From an uncultured Pelagibacteraceae bacterium (lineage in GTDB: Bacteria; Pseudomonadota; Alphaproteobacteria; Pelagibacterales; Pelagibacteraceae): a stretch of DNA of 64,000 nucleotides. The translations under genes were made by a program, and so were the position numbers. The stretch covers positions 124,001-188,000 of the forward strand of contig CACJLJ010000002.1 in the NCBI GenBank assembly GCA_902594235.1, given 5' to 3'. Shown piece by piece: positions 58,373 through 64,000 of this stretch (positions are counted from its first letter, which is position 1; each line of letters starts with the position of its first letter). A model generated the notes under the pieces. It saw only the letters and a program-made list of their open reading frames with translations. It made no database searches and was not told where the DNA came from.

Positions 58373-59121
58373 TATCTATCAACTACTTCTATTTTTTTTT
58401 TATTTACAAATTCTAAAATTTGAGAACTACAGGAATCAATTTTAGACTGACTTTCTGAACGCACAACTATTGATACACCGAGTTTCCCTGCATGAAAAAA
58501 AGGATAACTTCCTATTTCAACATCTTTATTTTTTTTTTGTACTTCAGTTAAAGAGTTTGCTATTTCACTTTCCACTGTTCTTAAACTTATAGTTTGACTC
58601 AATATTGGCTCACCCCCAATTATCTTATTTTTTAGACCACCTAACATTGATTTTAAAATTGAAGGAACACCAGGTAAACAAAAAACATTTTCAATACTAA
58701 AACCTGGAGCGCCACTTGTTGGGTTTAGTATCAATTCAGCACCTTCAGGCATCCACACCATTTTTTGTCTACCCTCATTAAACTCACCAGGTTTATAATA
58801 AGACTCCAAAATTTTAAATGCCTCATTATGTATTTGATATTTTTTTTCAAAAGCTTTGGAAACAGACGCGGCAGTTATATCATCATGAGTTGGGCCGATA
58901 CCTCCTGTGGTAAAAACATAATCATATTTTTTTCTTAAAATATTTAAAGTATCAACTATAACTTTTTCTTCATCAGGCACTACCCTGACTTCAGAAAGTT
59001 TTACACCTAAAGAATTTAACCAATTAGCTAGTGTGCTAGTATTAGTATCTTGCGTTCTTCCTGAAAGAATTTCGTTTCCAATAATTAAAATAGAGGCATT
59101 TACTTTTGTGTTTTTGTTCAT
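58372..59121 (-). CDS. CinA N-terminal-type molybdopterin-binding domain protein
   Basis: The 249-residue protein has the MoCF/MogA-like fold of CinA: SILIIGNEILSGRTQDTNTS, the TTGGIGPTHDDITAASVSKAF motif and FCLPGVPSI. The C-terminal nicotinamide-mononucleotide deamidase domain of full-length CinA is absent, as in many proteobacterial versions. The precise role of this short form is not established. It diverges from sfsA with 20 bases between the starts. Confidence 0.88.
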   Translation of the reverse strand: MNKNTKVNASILIIGNEILSGRTQDTNTSTLANWLNSLGVKLSEVRVVPDEEKVIVDTLNILRKKYDYVFTTGGIGPTHDDITAASVSKAFEKKYQIHNEAFKILESYYKPGEFNEGRQKMVWMPEGAELILNPTSGAPGFSIENVFCLPGVPSILKSMLGGLKNKIIGGEPILSQTISLRTVESEIANSLTEVQKKNKDVEIGSYPFFHAGKLGVSIVVRSESQSKIDSCSSQILEFVNKKKIEVVDR

Positions 59122-59135
59122 TTTATATGTATAAT
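59106..59135 (+). promoter_or_regulatory. Candidate sfsA promoter giving a leaderless mRNA
   Basis: A perfect TATAAT lies at 59130-59135, only six bases before the sfsA ATG at 59142. TTGTGT at 59106-59111 is a weak -35 with an 18-base spacer. If used, transcription would begin at or next to the start codon. The element overlaps the start of the divergent cinA-like gene. Confidence 0.4.
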
Positions 59136-59141
59136 TTGAAT

Positions 59142-59840
59142 ATGGAATTTACCAAGTCTTTAATAAAAGGCAAATTAATCAAAAGATATAAACGTTTTTT
59201 TGTTGATGTAAAATTAAATAAAACAATTGTTACAGCTCATTGTCCAAATACAGGTTCTATGAAAGGACTTTTGAATGAAGGAAATGAAGTTTATTTATTG
59301 AAGTATGATGATCCTAAAAGAAAACTAAAGTATAGCCTAGAAATCATTAAAGCAAAAAATAACTTAATTGGAGTGAATACCCATATTGCAAATAAAATTG
59401 TATACCATGGTCTAATCAATAATCTAATAAAAGAATTAAAAAATATTGATAAAATCAAACCAGAAGTATTTTACAATAAAGAAACAAGATTTGATTTTCT
59501 TATAGAAAAAAATAATGAAAAAAGTTTTATCGAAGTTAAGAATGTGACTCTTTGTAGAGAAAAAAAAATTGCCGAATTTCCTGATGCAATTACTGCAAGA
59601 GGCTCGAAGCACCTTCTCACACTTATTGATGCCACTAAAAAAGGTTATAAAACTTACTTAATATTTCTAGTACAAATTAAAAATATGGAGCATTTCAAGA
59701 TTGCTAAAGATATAGATGTTGAATATTACAATAATTATATTAAAGCTAAAAAAGCAGGAGTAAAATTTTTAGCTTATAGATGTGATGTAAGTACAAAAAA
59801 AATTTATATAGATAAGAAGATTAATATTATAGATGGATGA
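59142..59840 (+). CDS. sfsA: Sugar fermentation stimulation protein homologue
   Basis: The 232-residue protein is SfsA, with an OB-like N-terminal part (GKLIKRYKRFFVDVKLN), HCPNTGSMKGLL, and a nuclease-like core DFLIEKNNEKSFIEVKNVTL. The fold suggests nucleic-acid binding; the cellular role is uncertain. I chose the ATG at 59142 over the track start at 59106, because the extra 12 residues are unlike the family and overlap the divergent gene. It overlaps map by eight bases. Confidence 0.92.
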   Translation: MEFTKSLIKGKLIKRYKRFFVDVKLNKTIVTAHCPNTGSMKGLLNEGNEVYLLKYDDPKRKLKYSLEIIKAKNNLIGVNTHIANKIVYHGLINNLIKELKNIDKIKPEVFYNKETRFDFLIEKNNEKSFIEVKNVTLCREKKIAEFPDAITARGSKHLLTLIDATKKGYKTYLIFLVQIKNMEHFKIAKDIDVEYYNNYIKAKKAGVKFLAYRCDVSTKKIYIDKKINIIDG

Positions 59841-60606
59841 TTATTTAGAAAAATTTGAGAAGATGAGAGTAGCAGGAAAACTTGCTGCAAAAACTTTAGA
59901 TATGCTGACTGATAATATTAAAGAGGGTGTTTCAACAGATTATATCGACAAACTTGGATACGAATTTATAAGAGATAATGGTGGATATTCAGCTCCATTA
60001 TATTATAGAGGTTTTAAAAAATCTTTATGTACATCACTAAATCATGTTGTTTGTCATGGTATTCCAGCTGAGGATAGAATTTTACAGGAAGGTGATGCTT
60101 TAAATGTTGATGTTACTGCGATTGTTGATGGACACTATGGAGATACTAGTCGAATGTTTAGCGTTGGAAAAATTTCGGTTAAATTAGATAATCTAATTAA
60201 TGCAACTTACGAGTCTATGATGAGGGCAATTAAAATTTTAAAACCTGGCATTACGCTCGGAGATATAGGTTATGAAATCCAATCTTATGTTGAGAAAAAA
60301 GGTTTCTCAGTTGTAAGAGATTTTTGTGGACATGGTATTAGTACTACATTTCATGAGCCACCAAACATTTTGCATTATGGTAAAAAAAATACTGGGTTAA
60401 AAATAACACCAGGTATGACTTTTACTGTTGAGCCGATGATAAATGCTGGAAAATTTGATGTAAAAATGCTTAATGACGGTTGGACTGCAGTAACAAAAGA
60501 TAAATCTTTTTCTGCACAATTTGAACATACAGTAGGAATTACAGAAAATGGTTATGAAATTTTTACAGAATCTGCTAAAGGATACTCAAAACCACCTTAC
60601 AATTAA
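59833..60606 (+). CDS. map: Methionine aminopeptidase, type I
   Basis: Map removes the initiator methionine from new proteins. The 257-residue protein has the dinuclear metal ligands in order: DVTAIVDGHYGDTSRMF (two aspartates), FCGHGISTTFHEPPNI (histidine), TVEPMIN (glutamate) and SAQFEHTVGI (glutamate). Length is normal. Its start overlaps sfsA and its stop overlaps the purB ATG by one base. Confidence 0.97.
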   Translation: MDDYLEKFEKMRVAGKLAAKTLDMLTDNIKEGVSTDYIDKLGYEFIRDNGGYSAPLYYRGFKKSLCTSLNHVVCHGIPAEDRILQEGDALNVDVTAIVDGHYGDTSRMFSVGKISVKLDNLINATYESMMRAIKILKPGITLGDIGYEIQSYVEKKGFSVVRDFCGHGISTTFHEPPNILHYGKKNTGLKITPGMTFTVEPMINAGKFDVKMLNDGWTAVTKDKSFSAQFEHTVGITENGYEIFTESAKGYSKPPYN

Positions 60607-61898
60607 TGATAAAAAGATATTCTCGTAAAGCACTCACTGATATTTGGTCAGAGGAAAATAAATATAAGATTTGGCTTGATATTGAAATAGCAGCAGCTCA
60701 AGCGATGGAAAAACTTGGTCAAATACCTAAAGGTGTTTCATCTACTGTAAAAAAGAAAGCAAAGATTAATGTAAAAAGAATCCATCAAATCGAAAATCAA
60801 GTTAAACATGATGTGATTGCTTTTTTAACTTCTGTTACTGAGAAAGCTGGTATTAAAGCAAGATACTTGCATCAAGGCATGACATCTTCAGATGTTTTAG
60901 ATACCAGTTTTAATATTCAATTGGTTCAATCAGGAAAAATACTACTTAAAGATATTGATGAGATTCTTAAAGTTTTAAAAAAACAAGCTAAGAAATATAA
61001 ATTTACCCCGTGTATGGGTAGAAGTCATGGAATTCACGCTGAACCAATCACATTTGGTTTAAAGTTAGCTTCCTTTTACGAGGAATTTAAAAGAAATAGA
61101 GAAAGATTAATTGATGCAATAGATGAGGTGGCTACTTGTGCTATATCCGGTGCAGTTGGAACTTATGCAAATATTAATCCAAATGTTGAAAAAATTGTCG
61201 CAAAAAAACTTGGTCTTAAAATTGAACCAATCTCAACTCAAGTTATACCACGAGACCGTCATGCTTTTTATTTCTCAGTATTGGGAATAATAGCTGGTTC
61301 AATAGAAAGAGCTGCTATTGAAATTAGACATTTACAAAGAACAGAAGTTTATGAGCTTCAGGAATATTTTTCGAAAAATCAAAAAGGATCATCAGCGATG
61401 CCTCATAAAAAAAATCCTATACTTAGTGAAAACCTTACTGGTCTTGCAAGAATGGTAAGGAGCACAGTAATCCCGGCTCTTGAAAATATTGCTTTATGGC
61501 ATGAGAGAGACATTTCACATTCAAGTGTAGAGAGAAATATAGGGCCAGATACTAACATTACTTTAGATTTTGCGTTAGTTAGACTTGCAAATATTTTAGA
61601 TAATATGATTGTTTATCCCAAAAAAATGTTAGAAAATTTAAATTTAACTAAAGGACTAATTTTTTCACAAGAACTTATGCTAGAATTAACTAAAACAGGT
61701 TTAAGTCGAGAGAAATCTTATAAAATGGTTCAAACTTATGCAAAAAAATGTTTTACAGAAAACTTAAATTTATTTGATGTTATCCATTCTGATAAATTTA
61801 TAATGAGTAAAATTTCACCGAAAAAATTAAAAAGTATTTTTAGTTATTCTAAGCATTTTAAAAATGTAAATTTAATTTTTAGAAGAGTATTTAAATAA
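60606..61898 (+). CDS. purB: Adenylosuccinate lyase
   Basis: PurB splits SAICAR and adenylosuccinate, releasing fumarate, in purine synthesis. The 430-residue protein has the superfamily signature GSSAMPHKKNPI near residue 262, TSSDVLDTSFNIQLV, MGRSHGIHAEPITFG and ERDISHSSVERNI. It is the first of five consecutive purine genes on this strand and overlaps purC by one base. Confidence 0.97.
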   Translation: MIKRYSRKALTDIWSEENKYKIWLDIEIAAAQAMEKLGQIPKGVSSTVKKKAKINVKRIHQIENQVKHDVIAFLTSVTEKAGIKARYLHQGMTSSDVLDTSFNIQLVQSGKILLKDIDEILKVLKKQAKKYKFTPCMGRSHGIHAEPITFGLKLASFYEEFKRNRERLIDAIDEVATCAISGAVGTYANINPNVEKIVAKKLGLKIEPISTQVIPRDRHAFYFSVLGIIAGSIERAAIEIRHLQRTEVYELQEYFSKNQKGSSAMPHKKNPILSENLTGLARMVRSTVIPALENIALWHERDISHSSVERNIGPDTNITLDFALVRLANILDNMIVYPKKMLENLNLTKGLIFSQELMLELTKTGLSREKSYKMVQTYAKKCFTENLNLFDVIHSDKFIMSKISPKKLKSIFSYSKHFKNVNLIFRRVFK

Positions 61899-62683
61899 TG
61901 AAAAAAGGTAAAAAAATTTATGAGGGTAAGGCTAAGATTATTTATGCGACCTCAGATAAAAATCTAGTCATTCAATATTTCAAGGATGATGCGACTGCTT
62001 TTAACAATCAAAAGAAAAGTACAATTGAAGGAAAAGGAGTTTTAAATAATAGAATATCTGAACATATACTCTCTAATCTTTCAGAAGTTGGAATAAAAAA
62101 TCATTTAGTGAAAAGAATTAATATGAGAGAACAGCTTGTTAAACTCGTTGATATAATTCCAATAGAATTTGTTATAAGAAATATTGCGACTGGATCATTA
62201 ACTAAACGATTGGGTATTGAAGATGGAACAGTTTTAGAGCGCCCATTAATAGAGTATTGCTTGAAAGATGACAAACTTGGTGATCCACTGATAAGTCGTG
62301 ATCATATTTTGAATTTTAATTGGCTTAATATTGCGCAGCTGGATTTGATAAATGAAAATTTAACTCGTCTTAATGATTTTTTATTAGGAATGTTTAGGGC
62401 AGTTGGAATAAAATTGGTTGATTTCAAAGTGGAATTTGGTTTTACCCATGAAAGTGGAAAAAATGAAATTGTTTTAGCGGATGAAATTAGTCCAGACACC
62501 TGTAGATTGTGGGATACCATTACAGATAAAAAATTAGATAAAGACAGATTTAGAAAAGATTTAGGTGATTTAATACCAGCTTATACTGAAGTTGCTAAAC
62601 GATTGGGTATTCTTCATGAACAATCAAATGTATCTGCAGTAAATGTCACAAAGTTATCTTCTGTTAAAAAGAAAACAAAATGA
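61898..62683 (+). CDS. purC: Phosphoribosylaminoimidazole-succinocarboxamide synthase
   Basis: PurC joins CAIR and aspartate with ATP to form SAICAR. The 261-residue protein has KIYEGKAKIIYAT, the YFKDDATAFN nucleotide/substrate region, PIEFVIRNIATGSL, DFKVEFGF and LADEISPDTCRLWD. Length is slightly above the usual 240, with a lysine-rich C-terminal end. Its stop overlaps the purS start by four bases. Confidence 0.97.
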   Translation: MKKGKKIYEGKAKIIYATSDKNLVIQYFKDDATAFNNQKKSTIEGKGVLNNRISEHILSNLSEVGIKNHLVKRINMREQLVKLVDIIPIEFVIRNIATGSLTKRLGIEDGTVLERPLIEYCLKDDKLGDPLISRDHILNFNWLNIAQLDLINENLTRLNDFLLGMFRAVGIKLVDFKVEFGFTHESGKNEIVLADEISPDTCRLWDTITDKKLDKDRFRKDLGDLIPAYTEVAKRLGILHEQSNVSAVNVTKLSSVKKKTK

Positions 62684-62922
62684 AAATTTCTGCAATAATT
62701 ACTCTTAAGAAAGATGTTTTAGATCCACAGGGTAAAGTAATTCACCAAGCTTTGGACGGAATGGGTTTTAATAATGTTAATGAAGTTAGACAAGGAAAAT
62801 ATTTTGAAATAGATGTAAAAGAAAATGATCCCAAAAAAGCTAAAGAAATTGTAGAAAATATGTGCTCTAAACTTTTAGCTAATCTTGTAATTGAAAATTA
62901 TAAAATTATTGAGACACAATAA
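62680..62922 (+). CDS. purS: Phosphoribosylformylglycinamidine synthase subunit PurS
   Basis: PurS is the small structural subunit that bridges PurQ and PurL in the split FGAM synthase. The 80-residue protein has VLDPQGKVIHQALDGMGFNNVNEVRQGKYFEIDV, the family signature in full. It lies between purC and purQ, the standard order. Its presence shows that the cell uses the three-subunit enzyme rather than the fused long PurL. Confidence 0.96.
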   Translation: MKISAIITLKKDVLDPQGKVIHQALDGMGFNNVNEVRQGKYFEIDVKENDPKKAKEIVENMCSKLLANLVIENYKIIETQ

Positions 62923-62925
62923 TTG

Positions 62926-63609
62926 ATGAAATCATCTGTAATTACTTTTCCTGGCTCAAATTGCGATAGAGACATGCATGTTGCTCTTAAAAAATTTGGA
63001 TTTAATAATAAAATGGTTTGGCATAATGATGTGGAACTTCCCAAAAGTGATTTAATTGTTTTGCCAGGGGGTTTTTCATATGGTGATTATTTAAGATGCG
63101 GAAGTATGGCCTCTAAGTCAAAAATAATGAAATCAGTTGTAAATTTTGCAAAATCTGGGGGTCTAGTAATGGGTATTTGTAATGGTTTTCAAATTTTAGT
63201 AGAAACTGGATTAGTACCAGGTGTTTTACTAAGAAACAAATATTTACAATTTATTTGTAAAAATGTTTATGTAAAATTAGATAATAAAGAAAACACCTAT
63301 TTTAAAAATCTTGATAAAGAAATTTTAAAACTTCATATAGCTCATAATGAAGGGAATTATTTTTGTACTAAGGATCAATTAAAAGAAATTGAAGATAATA
63401 ATCAAATAGCAATTTATTATTGCAACGATAGAGGATCAACTGAAGAAGAGTTTAATCCAAATGGATCAATAAGAAATATTGCTGGTATATTCAATAAAGA
63501 TAAAAATGTTTTAGGAATGATGCCTCATCCAGAGAGAATGATAGATGAAAGCTTGTCTGGAGAGGATGGATCTTTATTTTTTAAAAATTTAATAAATAAT
63601 ATTAAATAA
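62926..63609 (+). CDS. purQ: Phosphoribosylformylglycinamidine synthase subunit PurQ
   Basis: PurQ is the glutaminase that supplies ammonia to PurL. The 227-residue class I amidotransferase has [26 protein letters not shown], the nucleophile cysteine in GICNGFQIL and the catalytic His-x-Glu in MMPHPERM. The track begins at a TTG (62923); the adjacent ATG at 62926 is the better start. The stop overlaps the purL ATG by one base. Confidence 0.97.
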   Translation: MKSSVITFPGSNCDRDMHVALKKFGFNNKMVWHNDVELPKSDLIVLPGGFSYGDYLRCGSMASKSKIMKSVVNFAKSGGLVMGICNGFQILVETGLVPGVLLRNKYLQFICKNVYVKLDNKENTYFKNLDKEILKLHIAHNEGNYFCTKDQLKEIEDNNQIAIYYCNDRGSTEEEFNPNGSIRNIAGIFNKDKNVLGMMPHPERMIDESLSGEDGSLFFKNLINNIK

Positions 63610-64000
63610 TGGAAGTTAACGAAAAAATTGCAATTGAACATGGTCTTAAAGCAGATGAGTACAAGAAGATATGTGATCTATTAAAAAGAACTCCAAATAT
63701 TACTGAACTAGGAATTTTTTCTGCAATGTGGAATGAACATTGCTCATATAAATCATCAAGACTCCATTTAAAAAATCTGCCAACTAAGGGACAAAAAGTT
63801 ATTCAAGGACCAGGTGAAAATGCAGGTGTAATTGATATAGAAGATGGTGATGCAATAGTTTTTAAAATTGAAAGTCACAACCATCCATCATTTATCGAAC
63901 CTTACCAGGGAGCAGCCACTGGTGTTGGAGGGATTATGAGAGATGTTTTCACTATGGGGGCGAGACCTATAGCTAATTTGAACTCCATTCACTTTGGCTC
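63609..64000 (+). CDS. purL: Phosphoribosylformylglycinamidine synthase subunit PurL, 5' part only
   Basis: The frame opens with ATG at 63609, overlapping the purQ stop (TAATG), and runs to the window edge, about 130 residues. It contains [37 protein letters not shown] and the glycine-rich [18 protein letters not shown], the ATP and substrate-binding signature of the small (about 730-residue) PurL. The start close to the EHCSYK motif confirms the short form that works with PurS and PurQ. It is missing from the ORF track because it is cut off. Confidence 0.96.
   Translation, partial: MEVNEKIAIEHGLKADEYKKICDLLKRTPNITELGIFSAMWNEHCSYKSSRLHLKNLPTKGQKVIQGPGENAGVIDIEDGDAIVFKIESHNHPSFIEPYQGAATGVGGIMRDVFTMGARPIANLNSIHFG

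Noticed and set aside
1-64000. CRISPR arrays and riboswitches
   Set aside because: No regularly spaced repeats were seen by eye, and no gap is long enough or conserved-looking enough to support a known riboswitch class.

Overview
The window is AT-rich, with very short intergenic gaps, many 1-4 nt stop/start overlaps and lysine- and asparagine-rich proteins. Its gene order (plsY-topA, secE-nusG-rplKAJL-rpoBC, the str/S10/spc/alpha ribosomal block, tRNA-Tyr/tRNA-Gly/tuf/tRNA-Trp) fits a streamlined marine alphaproteobacterium. The best match from memory is SAR11 / Pelagibacterales. No database search was possible. There are no rRNA genes, CRISPR arrays, insertion sequences or integrases, and no gene-free stretch longer than 300 bases.

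Layout. 1-2473 (-) holds gatB (cut by the window edge), gatA and gatC. 2524-9149 (+) holds ruvX, pyrB, a pyrC-like gene, plsY, topA, a small exported protein and a RidA protein. 9156-15064 mixes ugd-galU (-), panC (+), mgtE (-), lipB (+) and an RluA-type pseudouridine synthase (-). 15083-30967 (-) is one continuous ribosomal super-operon read from rpsL to rplQ, with fusA, secY, adk and rpoA inside. tuf, rpmD and rpmJ are missing from their usual slots. 31132-43730 (-) is tRNA-Tyr, tRNA-Gly, tuf, tRNA-Trp, secE, nusG, rplK, rplA, rplJ, rplL, rpoB, rpoC. rlmB and tRNA-Thr follow on the + strand.

44714-57930 is the accessory part. Next to tRNA-Thr lie a secreted polysaccharide-lyase-like protein and a trypsin-like lipoprotein. 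They are closed off by a 24-nt exact copy of the middle of tRNA-Thr at 46833-46856, which looks like an old integration scar. Beyond it is a surface-glycan island: an MBOAT acyltransferase with an SGNH-like partner, two related polytopic membrane proteins (one broken by a frameshift at a run of eight T), two GT2 glycosyltransferases, a methyltransferase, an FrhB-type iron-sulfur protein and a flippase-like membrane protein. Housekeeping genes resume with a GGCT-like gene, a CinA-type gene, sfsA and map, then the purine run purB-purC-purS-purQ-purL, with purL cut by the window edge.

The most notable observations are the tRNA-Thr duplication with its small cargo, the homopolymer frameshift in the glycan island, and a pyrC-like gene beside pyrB that has lost the HxH metal-binding motif and the substrate arginine of dihydroorotases. 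I found clear sigma70-like promoters for the str and alpha operons and a probable leaderless start at sfsA. I did not find a completely new multi-gene system that I can defend. The glycan island and the tRNA-Thr cargo are the best places to look.
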